A stretch of DNA of 64,000 bases from Cristatella mucedo (Eukaryota > Bryozoa > Phylactolaemata > Cristatellidae). The notes under the pieces were generated by a model. The model did no database searches, was not told the origin of the DNA, and worked only from the letters and a program-made list of their open reading frames with translations. The position numbers and the translations under genes are program-made. Below are positions 54,310-64,000 of this stretch, piece after piece. Positions within the stretch are counted from its first letter, which is position 1; the number at the start of each line of letters is the position of its first letter. The DNA lies in the NCBI GenBank assembly GCA_009760855.2, contig WPIO01000112.1:62001-126000 (forward strand). The letters run 5' to 3'.

Positions 54310-54930
54310 CTACAGCTGGTGATGAATATGGCTGCACGGCTTTTTAAAAATCCCAGAGGTACAACTATGAGTCTGCTCTACTGAAGGAGCTGCGATGGGT
54401 TCCGGTTAATCAACGGATACAGAGTAAAATTTATACTCTGACCCACTAGGCTGGCAATGGTTTGGATAGTGTATACCTAATCAACGGCTGCACCAGTTTC
54501 AGCCTCGTCAATCGTGCCCTCATTTCCACTGTGGACAATTATGAAAAATATGGACAAAAAAATTAGCTGTTTCATTCCTCTGCCTAAAGACCGTAGGTGA
54601 CAGAAGCTATTGCTTTGCAAACCCTAGGCTGCGGAACTCAATTTCACAATTCTTACGCAACGACATCTATTCTCCTGCTGTCGACTGTCGGCATTCTTTC
54701 CAGCAGCTTTGAATTGCGACTTCCGTGCTACTTATGACCTCTACTGCCCTCATGACTCAGCTGTGCTTCTTACATTCTCTTTGTTGCATGAGAGTGGGCT
54801 ACCGCATGCAAACTGAAAGCCGCTTAGGATTCGTGTGGGTATAGAAAACTCCCCTATGTGTAACACTCACTTAGTCTTCGTTCGGCGTTGTGGAGTCGTA
54901 GACAGAGATACACGTCACATTACATTAGAC
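54310..54930 (+). pseudogene. LINE-B host copy, piece 4 (3' end)
   Basis: actacagctggtgatgaata resumes exactly where piece 3 stopped (compare 24615 and 45890). It continues through 'ggttccggttaatcaacgga', the DNKLA-like region and the tail (ggagtcgtagacagagatac, acattacatt). Confidence 0.83.
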
Positions 54931-54992
54931 ATTCAGTCGGCTTCAAGCAAATCGTCGATGATTACGATGTTAAAGACAAAGTTCCATGATAA

Positions 54993-55051
<59 letters not shown>
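54993..55051. repeat. (AT)n microsatellite
   Basis: A pure dinucleotide run of about 29 units just after the LINE-B tail. Confidence 0.95.
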
Positions 55052-55053
<2 letters not shown>

Positions 55054-56334
55054 CTGATTATCTAGTTCTTGTTAACCCTTAGCCGTAGTCAACAGCATTA
55101 ATGATCCTACTCTCGGCCGCCAGCAGCAGTGTGCATACGGGTGTCTAGAATGCCGCCACTCGGTCACTAGTCAGGTAGTCGGTGCTCGTATCCTCCACAA
55201 CCTGGCGGGGCGAGAGATGTGAAGGGATCGTTCGCTTGCGGCTCGGTATTGACCTTGACCCTTCCAAAAATATAACCTACGCATAGCTGTTTAGCATTGC
55301 CGCTGCAACCACAAAAAATAACCAACGACCTCAGCCTCAGTGTCATGCATGAAATTAATTATGTGGTTGCAATGGTCGCCATCTCTGTCTTTCGGATTTC
55401 AAAGCCGTACTTGCCGCTGCTGACCATTCCTTCGGCTGTCGAAGCAGAACATGCCCGCGCCTTGACCCGTTAGCTAAGCTGCAAATGCTCTGTCTTCTAG
55501 TTGATTAGTTTTGAAAGGCCAGCCAATCGGGCCGCCAGTCAACTGCACCTCGCTAACAAAGGCCAATGCATAGTTGCACTATAGGCGACGTCCCTATTCA
55601 TAAAAACCGTCTTCTGGTTGTTAACAAGAAAAACCCTGGAGGCCTGTCGAAGGCAGCGTTTTGTAAGTGCAGAACGACCGGAGGCCGTCTGCCACGTGAC
55701 TGAATTTCTTGCTGAGCAACTTCACCTCGAGCTGAGATCGTTCCCGCGACCACTGGTTTTCCGGTTCGGTGCTCTGCGGACAGAACTATCGAGACTGCTT
55801 GCTCTCTACTACTCACAGCTCAGAACTTGAGGCCTCGGCTTCAAAGGACCACTTACGTCCTCGGGCTGAACCTCAGCGTACTGTCGCGATGGCGCCGGAG
55901 CGGTTCCTGAGCTACTAAAGTCATTCAACAAAAGCGCTACCCACAAAGTGGGTGTAAGTCCTTGCAGAAGCTTAAATGATTCGGGTGAAACTGGCGCCTC
56001 GAGGCTCGAGATTAATGGGTCGTCGATGCTCACCGACACACGCAGGCATGCCACATCGACGTTGGCAGAGCACGGCTGCAGTCAGGAACCTTATTTGCGA
56101 CTCGGCGTTCTTAACTTCGAGCAGTACATTCCAAAGACGCTGGGGGAGGGCTAAATCTGCGCATCACCAGCCTCAGCATAAGCACTTTTCATTACAGTCA
56201 AAATACTACATTATTTTGACATATATTGATCCTCGTTATTACAATTCAGGAGCCGCTAATTATTTCTAGGTGATCAGTGATCAGTCTGCAAATTAGTCTA
56301 AGAAAGAATAGAAAATATAAAAAGGTGCATTGAT
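55052..56334. other. Unassigned, moderately GC-rich DNA
   Basis: No family or gene recognised. Overlapping short frames (55618-55830, 55809-56054 and 55976-56269) disagree in strand and lack motifs. The GC content is higher than in neighbouring unassigned DNA, so a host exon is possible but unsupported. Confidence 0.35.
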
Positions 56335-56480
56335 TCGGCAGCTTTATTTGCAGTAACTTCAAAGAAAAGCCTTAACGGCCATCATAACCACTTGCAGTCG
56401 GCATCAGAGGATCGCCTACTACAGGACTCAAACCGACGGCTTGGGTCATGAAGAGCGAGCACCTCACCCCTGGCCTCAGA
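56335..56480 (-). mobile_element. SINE1 copy, decayed
   Basis: Minus strand: gcagctttatttgcagtaac, aaaagccttaacggccatca, cacttgcagtcggcatcaga and 'aggactcaaaccgacggctt' (B box). Same subfamily as the copy at 5998. Confidence 0.7.
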
Positions 56481-56902
56481 CTCTGGGGCAGTAACGCCTG
56501 GATGCTGGCGTATAGTCCTTAAGTGCCGGCCTGCAGCAGTTACTTCTATCGTAGTCGGTGGCCAGAAACCGCATCTGCTGCTCGACTTATGCGGTCCAGA
56601 TATTTCACAGATCAGACGGTCGAGACCGATGGGGACATTTCTACCGTATAAGTTGTCTAGCTTGAGGTTGTTATCAGGCCAGCGAGATAGAAGAGAGCAC
56701 GACCTGAGGGCCTGGTACCGACCTGGTCCTACGGACCAGAAGCTTTTTGTTAACAGTAAAATCACGGCTTAGTTACAGTTGCGTCTGCCGTTCTATTTTG
56801 CTTGGACTGTTTTATAAAAAAAAAAAACGTGTACATTAAGTGCTAGTCGTTGGCGTAGGATTCCATTTGTTTTCTATGACATTGAGCTCTATTTTCTTTG
56901 GC
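56481..56902. other. Unassigned DNA
   Basis: A 127-codon minus frame (56382-56765) overlaps the SINE1 and has no recognisable motif. Confidence 0.35.
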
Positions 56903-57416
56903 CGAGAGAAAGAGATAGCAGAGACAACAGAAAAGCTGAGATGCAAAGGGAGATGGTAAGAAAATGAGAGAGAGAGAGCAAAAAGAGAAAGTGAGAGATA
57001 AATAAAGGGAATAAAACGAGAGAACGAGAGACTTGCAGTTAAAGAGAGAGAGAGAGAGAGAGAGAGAGAAGTACTAATATTACGATAGCGAGAGAGGTTG
57101 AGTGGGAGAGAAAGGGAGAGAAAGAGAGAGTGTAAGTCAGAGGGGGGAGAAAATAGAGAGCAGAGAGTACAGAGCAGAGAGAGAGAGAGAGAGAGACCAA
57201 AGACAGAGAGAGAAACACGGAGAGAGACAGAAAAACAGGTGAAGAGAGCATAGAGACTGATAAAGAGAGGAGAGAGAGAGAGAGAGGGGGGGAGGGAGAG
57301 AGACAGAGAGAGCGGGAGAGAGGGGGAAAGAGAGAGGGCACAGAGACAGTGATAAAGAGAGCAGAGGGAGAGAGAAAGAGAGCGAAAGAGAGCGGGAGGG
57401 AGAGAGAGAGAGAGGT
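56903..57416. repeat. GA-rich polypurine tract
   Basis: About 500 bp almost wholly purine on the plus strand, mixing gagaga runs with ggggga and aaagaga. It is not a clean microsatellite. Long one-sided purine DNA can form triplex structures. The SLSLSP frame on the minus strand is an artefact. Confidence 0.92.
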
Positions 57417-57654
57417 TGAGGCTAAGCGACCTCAGTTTCCATTGATGGACAGCAAGTATCCAGCTGGATATAATATTAAGGGGAAGAATCTGTTAGTATG
57501 GAGCATTTAACGTACTTCCTGCTGGTGTATATAAAGGTACTTTTAAGAAATAATTACCAAATCAACTTCATAGTCAATGCTACTTACTTTTACCTTCACA
57601 CTAATGCAGAAATTTGGGCCGACTTAGCTTAGAACGCGGCAGCCAAGCTGTTCT
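57417..57654. other. Unassigned DNA
   Basis: Nothing recognised. Confidence 0.35.
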
Positions 57655-58288
57655 ATGCATTCTTGATATCCCGAGTAGATTTTTTCTTGCATTTCTTCCG
57701 TTCTGTTTCAACAGGGCGCTTACAGTCGGTGCACCACGCTGCAGCCAGGCTTGTCTGTCGCAGAGCGTCGAAGTTGGTACATTACACCACTTCTCGATTG
57801 CCGACCTGCAGTTGATCACCATCGCGAAGCGCGTCGACTTCAAGGTTTTTCACTTACATTTACGTCCCTTCATTAATTAGCTTCAGAATTACTATCAGAT
57901 CCAGATACTCCTCACTCAGGCTAGGCATCGTAACACCTGCGCTTCAGACGTAAGTTGTTTAGCTGTGCCTCTAACCAACATCAAATCTTGTTGAGACCGC
58001 GCCTTTTATTCACATGGTCTCAAAGCTTCACTCCCCATGGACATCACCGTATCCCTTGACTTGACGAAATTTAAAAAGAAACTAAAACGCACCGTTTCCT
58101 AAGATCATTTGCTGGGTCCTCTTGGGTTGTATTTTTTTGTTTATTCGTGATGAAACTGTGCAAGCTATCGCTAAACATACTGACATCCTTTCTTTACAGC
58201 ATATCGCAAGTGCCTAGTCAGAGATTAAATTCTCTGAGGGTGCTGCACATATGCAGTATGATGATGATGATTATTATTATTACTGACA
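57655..58288 (+). pseudogene. LINE-A 3' portion, old
   Basis: Blocks: cttgatatcccgagtagatt (TSRLDF-like), ggcgcttacagtcggtgcac, gcttgtctgtcgcagagcgt, the last codons near 58080, the hairpin (gcctagtcagagattaaatt, then ctctgagggtgc) and a gatgatgattattatt tail. Confidence 0.78.
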
Positions 58289-58777
58289 AGACGAACCTAT
58301 GATTTAGTACCAGCTGAAGACAATTAATTGCACATACCTGAGGTTCTGAAGCAAGGAAATGGCAATAATCTCGAAGCAACGTTACAAATGCGTAAACTAC
58401 TTTGGCTGTCTTATTCTTATCTCTGCAGCTTCTGATTTTATCGACGTCCTATAAATAAAATTAGGCCGGCTTGACGAGTGGGGGGACGTGATCATCTTAT
58501 GAAAAGTCGGATTAGAATAGTGCTGCATTCTTAGGTTTGAAGACCGCTCAGCAATACATATTCGTAAGTAATCTCTCTACTGAGCAGAACAGAGCGCCTG
58601 TAAGCAGTAGCTCCTGAGAGCGTATGTATGAGCCCGAAGGCTCCGTGAGCCACCACACGTCGTGCAGTGACCTGCTTGGCAACAAATAGTATACTTGGAT
58701 TACTGGCAGATGTCACCGGAGTGAGCTAACTGAACCAATTTTGGTTCTGGGTTTTCCAACTTTCGAGTGTCCTTACG
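58289..58777. other. Unassigned DNA
   Basis: Nothing recognised. A 61-codon minus frame (58531-58716) has no motif. Confidence 0.4.
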
Positions 58778-59345
<568 letters not shown>

Positions 59346-60215
59346 AAACATCGGCATGCTAAATCGGCCAGACTGCGACTGATATTCTATATTCGAGGCT
59401 CACGAAGTCCACTGGCTAGCAACTGTCAGCTGAGCTGAGCAGAGCTCTCGGCCGCAGAGAGGTGCGAGAGTTTCTGTTCGCCGTGGCTGCTGCGATACAC
59501 CTGTAAACCCTATGTCGATATCAAATTTCCAGCTCAAAGCTAGAGTTATGGGATTTTTGTCTTAAGATGTGGTAGCTCAAAGTTGCGCCATGTAACATTA
59601 TCCTCGGCATAAAGGATGCATTGGTGCTACACCTACAAATCACTAGCCGTGATTCCGAGGCTCGGGGCCTCAGCGGTATACGTCGCTCGGCGGCTGAGAC
59701 CGTCGGCGTTGCAACGGCCACAATGTTGTTCCGCCCCCAGCCGAACTCACACCGCTCCGCCAGGCCATCTGGCTCTCTGCATAACTGCTCGTGTTGGGGG
59801 GGGGGCACCTCTGGTCGCGTGACCCGCTAGTCCTGCAGCGAACTACTTTCTTTCTTGTCTACCGGCTTGCGTGGACGCTATCTACTCTCTGTCCCTTCCG
59901 TTCACTCTCTCCCTTTCCCTCCTACTTCTTTTTTTCTCAGGCAGCTTTCATTCCAGCAGCTCCGGAGCTGTTTATACGATGGCTTCCGCTTCATCCGTAT
60001 GTACGTACGCTCGCTCGCTTGCGTTGCCTGAGTAGAATGCAATACAACCGTCGACAACTCGTTAGTGGGGGCTTCGTTTTTCATCGGCCCCTACAAGAAT
60101 AGCACAGCTACGAGCACTCGGTTGCTGACCTACTTTTCTGTCCGTCCGTAAAGCCTTGACATCAATTTTTTAATTTCAGCTGAGATACCCTATCCGAAGC
60201 AGTATTGTTTAAAAG
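59346..60215. other. Unassigned, GC-rich in part
   Basis: 59620-59830 and 59880-60080 are GC-rich, with overlapping frames on both strands (59521-59808 minus; 59791-60102 plus). None has a recognisable motif. It could be a host exon or an unnamed repeat. Confidence 0.35.
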
Positions 60216-60300
60216 ATAATCGTGAGCAAATGTAAAGTGCCTAGAAAAAGATTGAGTTCTCTGAGGGCACAAATGTATTATTATTATTATTATTATCATT
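60216..60300 (+). mobile_element. LINE-A tail only
   Basis: gagcaaatgtaaagtgccta, 'gattgagttctctgagggca' and a clean ATT tail. It is about 85 bp, an extremely truncated insertion. Confidence 0.78.
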
Positions 60301-60714
60301 GTAAACCCGAAGCAGAGCAGTTTACGTGGAATCGTTCACTCTAAATCACGATAGAAACTTTCACGAAAGATCCGCTAAATTGTGTAATCGTATAGTTGCG
60401 GGGCCACCGCACGTAATAATGTCTTCTGTAAAAAAAAGCTAAATGGGAAACTGGGTGGAAGCTAGTTAGATTCTCAAAATCGAGGTTAAGCTTGTTAACG
60501 ATCGTCCCGAAAATTGTTTTTGCAGAGAAGAAGGAGCCAGTGATATATTTTCCGAGAGCTGCTCGAAGGATTTACTCACCCCATATGTAGCTTATACGTC
60601 ATTATTGAACTCATACTAATGATGGACTAGTTAGCCAACAATCTCCATAAACAATATTAAGGAATGACTGATTGTGACTGTAATAGCTGTTATATCGAAA
60701 CGAAGACAGCCGTA
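60301..60714. other. Unassigned DNA
   Basis: Nothing recognised. Confidence 0.4.
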
Positions 60715-61860
60715 CGTACATATTATCGCTATGTTATCGTCGTTCAAACGCATTCCTAGATGTTACTGATGTTGCTAAGATCTGTGAATTATGCATTAGC
60801 AAAAGAAAAGTGCCCAGGAGCTTACTGGGGGCGGGGCGGGAGCTGAGAGCCAACTCGTTTGGCAGGATCTACGAGCTGAGTACCAGCTCGTTTGGTATTC
60901 CTAGCATTGTCTCGAACTGCTCAGCGAAATCTCCCTCAAGCATTGCTGTTAATCTCTATAAGTTAATGGTCATCAGGCCTGCCCTAACTCCGGCAGCCCA
61001 ACTTAACGCTTGTCTTTGGAACCCACAATATGCACAATAAAACCCTATCAACAAGCGACATCATTTCTGAAAAAAGCCTCGATCTGTTCGCCTTAACCGA
61101 AACTTGGCTAAAATCGGCAAACCACCAGACCATTAACAACATAACTCCGACAGGCTTCTACTTCTTTCACACACCTAGACCAATCAAAACTGTAGGTGGC
61201 GTCGCTATTAATATATGCTTGACCTTCAATTTCAAAACGTTTGCAGTCTCCTTGATGCAGTGTTAATAATATATTATTTTGAGTTCACCCGATAACAAGC
61301 TAAGAATAATATCGATGCTGTCCGTGCTAGAATATCTGTTTCGCCTCTGCGGTTCAATCCTCCTGCTGATCTGTCATCTTGGTAGGTTGCTATAACACGA
61401 CACTAGCTGATACACTCGACGAGTTTGCACCTCTGACTAAGCGCACTGTGATCCCTTGCCCAGACGGCCTAGGGCATCACTGGCACTGCATTGCAGTGGT
61501 TGACGTCATATCTTAGTGTGAGACTACAAAGTACAGACGTGAATTAACGAGGATCATCCGAGGAACCTCTGAAAGATGTAGTCGCTCAGGGATCTGGGCT
61601 TGGCACAGTTCTTATCATGGTTTATACTTTCCCTTTTGCCGAAGTGATTGTCGTGCACAGTCTAGGCTCTCACTTCTATGCAGATGATACTCAGTTGTAC
61701 CTTTGCTTTGATCCCTCCTAGCCATCCAGCATGTCGAATGTTCTTAACTCCCTAGCTAAATGTATTTACATCTGCACATGGATAGCAGCAAACTTTCTTT
61801 AATTGAATCATGATAAAACCATCTTACTAGTCGTGGGCAAACCAAATAACTACGTAACAT
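60715..61860 (+). pseudogene. LINE-A copy with internal deletions
   Basis: Contains the N-terminal part (tgcattagcaaaagaaaagt; 60810-61040 ELSTSSFGIPSIVSNCSAKS, then ACLWNPQ) and an EN block (61030-61266: LDLFALTETWLKSANHQTIN, then GGVAI). A deletion removes the rest of EN (near 61300). A short linker is followed by a second deletion that joins to the RT at GITGTALQW (61480). The HFYADDTQLYLCFDPS region (61670) follows, and the copy ends near 61860. It shows that the RT active box can survive while the gene is otherwise gutted. Confidence 0.85.
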
Positions 61861-62083
61861 AACTCCCTTTCTCAACATCGGAGCCAATGAGTTTTTAGAT
61901 AAATGTGGCCAGCTAGAACCACGTGGTAGGCTGCAAAGGCAGCTGTAGATCCATAGTCGAGGGCAATGTGGCTGGGAGGGCATTAGCTCTCGAGTGAGGA
62001 TTCAAGCAAAAATGTTTGCTTTAGGCAGTGTGCATCGTCAGCGACAGTTTCCAGTTTTTACATTCCGCAAGGAATGGTACATT
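61861..62083. other. Unassigned DNA
   Basis: Nothing recognised. Confidence 0.35.
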
Positions 62084-62200
62084 GTCTGCAGCTGAATCTC
62101 TATCCAGGCGCATCACATAAACCAGGGCTGGAGCCCACGAAATCGGTCGTAAAGGTGGTCACCTTGACCTAGGATTTTAAAGGCAAGCATGTTACCTTCT
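62084..62200 (-). mobile_element. SINE2, decayed
   Basis: Minus strand: ctgaatctctatccaggcgc, 'aaccagggctggagcccacg' (B box) and ggtggtcaccttgacct. Confidence 0.6.
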
Positions 62201-62439
62201 CGGCCAATTATGCAATCTGGAAGTGCGTTCGGTGCTGTGCTTGGCTATTTTCAGAGCCACTGATTGTGTATTCAGAACCTCAGATTTACAAAAAAATGTT
62301 TAGCTTTGCCGAGTGAGCATGTCATATCATTGCACTACCATCAGATGCTGACTCTAGCAGTTGTAATCACGGAAAAGTGACCTGGTTTCTCTACATGCAC
62401 TGAGAACACTTGGCAATACCTATCCTTGGACCCTTAAAA

Positions 62440-62525
62440 TAATAATAATACACCTGCACAGCACCCTCAGAGAACTGAATCTCTCTCTATAGGCACCTTA
62501 CAAGATGCTGCATATAAAGCACTAC
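62440..62525 (-). mobile_element. LINE-A tail fragment
   Basis: aataataatacacctgcaca, gcaccctcagagaactgaat and ctctctctataggcacctta: the hairpin and tail only. Confidence 0.7.
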
Positions 62526-63088
62526 CAAATGTTGGTGGTAACATCCACAAGCAACAGGCAAAGCACCAAGTGTTTAGTGGTAACATCAGCAAGCAGCAGG
62601 CATAGCGTAACATTACCATGCATAGTGTAACATTACATCAGCACTTGCTCCTTATCATGCAGCCTATCGACTTTAGGTTAGTCATCTTGGTTTATCCTGC
62701 TGTATGCTCAAGGGCTCTTAATATGCTGCAAGTTATGGCTAACAAGTTGACATCCTATCCAGAAACTCGGTGTTTTGAGATGGATTTAGTTCTTTTATGA
62801 TGCCAGTCAATGTTTTGCTGCTATTATTTTGCTATGGCAGTGTGAGAATGATGCAAGAGAACGCAATAGGCTGATTGCCATTGAAAACCTAAATGTAAGC
62901 TAGCGTAGGCAAAATGAGCGGCACGATGTACAGCTGACATGTATTTTGGAATGAACCTCATTCATAACAGCATTTCCAATATTAGGACTTAGCTTACACA
63001 CCAGCTTTGGGCAACTTAATTACTAGCCTTCTACACAGATTTTTGAAACTTACACTTTTGTAATTCGAAATATTGGAATTCCATATAC
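62526..63088. other. Unassigned DNA with a short local duplication
   Basis: The pattern ggtggtaacatccacaagca, then acaggcaaagc (62533) is repeated as gtggtaacatcagcaagcag, then caggcatagc (62577), a local duplication of about 45 bp. No gene is recognised. Confidence 0.5.
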
Positions 63089-63245
63089 TGTCTAATCACA
63101 CTAGGTCCCGAGGTCATAGGTTCGATTCCTGCAGTGGGCGATTCTTTATCGCCAATGCAAGCAGTGGTGATAGCCGTAAAGGCTCTTCTGTCGCTATACA
63201 AAAAGAGGCTGTTTAATCAGCTAGGATTTATTTTAATTTATTTCT
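63089..63245 (+). mobile_element. SINE1 with deletion between A and B boxes
   Basis: The A-box part tcacactaggt joins directly to cccgaggtcataggttcgat, missing about 30 bp of the tRNA-like head. The body and tail are otherwise near consensus (gtgatagccgtaaaggctct, ctatacaaaaagaggctgtt, taatcagctaggattta). Confidence 0.85.
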
Positions 63246-64000
63246 TTTTGGTCTATTTACGATTGGCTGGCAACCTCAGTACCGTATATAGCATACAGTG
63301 TACATCATTAACTAGGCCGTTCAGCTACTTTTAGAACCTCGGACGACAAAACCCAAATCCTTCCTGTCGCGAACCTGCCCAGCCCTGTAACTGCCCAGAC
63401 TGACGACATGGTAGCAAGTTCAAAGGCGACTCATCAACGTTCCTCAGTCTCGATGTAGCTTCAGGCGTGTCGAGAGATCTTTTTATCATCACTGCATCTG
63501 CACTGATTATGAAGGGGTCGGGTTCCTAACTTGGGATTTTTGCTGCAACTTACAGAGCTCAGCGATGGAGAGAGGGAGCCCAGCGATGGTGAGTGGCAGA
63601 GTAAGAATTTGGCCCTGTATCCTCAGATCGGCAGGTAGCCTTTGCCACTCCAATAGCAATGAAGTAAAATGAATAAACATTTTCGAGTAAAGACCAGCCC
63701 GGCTGGAATATTCATCTGTAGTTTAGAAGCTTAAAAGCTTTTTGGCAGACAAGCCAGTAATGAGTTAGCTCTATAAAAAAAACCAGAGAGCTTATAAGAC
63801 ACTCTGCTAGCTGCTAGGGTAAATAATCCTTAATTATATAATTTACAATCCTCGCGAGATGCATATCCCATTGACCGACTTTCAGCTAGAGAGCCTTGGC
63901 AGCCCCTTCAGGGCTAAGTACTGCACTTCGGGTTAAATCAACATAAATCCGGTTTCATTGAATAGTCGATTCGAATGTGTCCAAACGTGAATGAACGTCA
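63246..64000. other. Unassigned DNA to window end
   Basis: No gene or repeat family recognised. Confidence 0.4.

Overview
The window looks like repeat-dense nuclear DNA from a eukaryote, most likely a marine invertebrate animal. I infer this from the mix of repeats: non-LTR retrotransposons with EN-RT proteins of CR1/L2-like type, tRNA-derived SINEs, hAT relatives of the ZMYM/DUF4371 type, a probable solo LTR, and many simple repeats. I see no operons, no rRNA and no bacterial gene layout. The species cannot be named from this sequence. There is no clearly intact host gene. The best host coding candidates are a small membrane-protein exon on the minus strand (31632-31943) and an 85-codon exon-like frame (13197-13454).

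Two LINE families fill most of the window. 'LINE-A' (my name) encodes one endonuclease/reverse-transcriptase ORF and ends in a conserved hairpin followed by (ATT)n. Its best copies are 3098-5288 (RT half intact) and 33782-37203 (nearly full length with a few lesions). About 25 shorter pieces lie elsewhere. 'LINE-B' is a related RT family with a different 3' end (gagatacattacatt-like). It is found at 1-112, 2049-3090, 23496-25221, 30586-31395, 41590-42205, 45755-46490 and in pieces between 49345 and 54930. Two tRNA-derived SINE families accompany them. SINE1 has about 10 copies. SINE2 has about 7 copies, and its 3' end carries the same hairpin as LINE-A, which suggests that LINE-A mobilises it.

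DNA transposons: a hAT derivative (10906-12891, minus) sits inside a LINE-A tail with an 8-bp target duplication, and a second copy lies at about 28340-30060 (plus). The most unusual object is a 3.2-kb foldback element (50704-53895). It has about 430-bp terminal inverted repeats enclosing about 15 degenerate direct repeats of about 169 bp, and it lies in a LINE-B copy that also carries a LINE-A and two SINE2 insertions.

Layout: 1-9.6 kb, LINE-A/B and SINE pieces; 9.7-13.1 kb, LINE-A split by hAT; 13.1-21.3 kb, mostly old unassigned DNA with decayed repeats; 21.3-25.9 kb, LINE-A, solo LTR, LINE-B with nested SINE1, then LINE-A; 26-31.4 kb, pentanucleotide satellite between LINE-A tails, hAT copy 2, LINE-B; 31.6-33.8 kb, membrane-protein exon, SINE1 pair, GC-rich minisatellite; 33.8-40.2 kb, tandem LINE-A copies; 40.2-46.5 kb, SINEs and LINE fragments; 47.6-48.9 kb, microsatellite plus a long coding-like frame with three stops; 49.3-54.9 kb, nested LINE-B and foldback locus; 55-64 kb, simple repeats, old LINE fragments and unassigned DNA.
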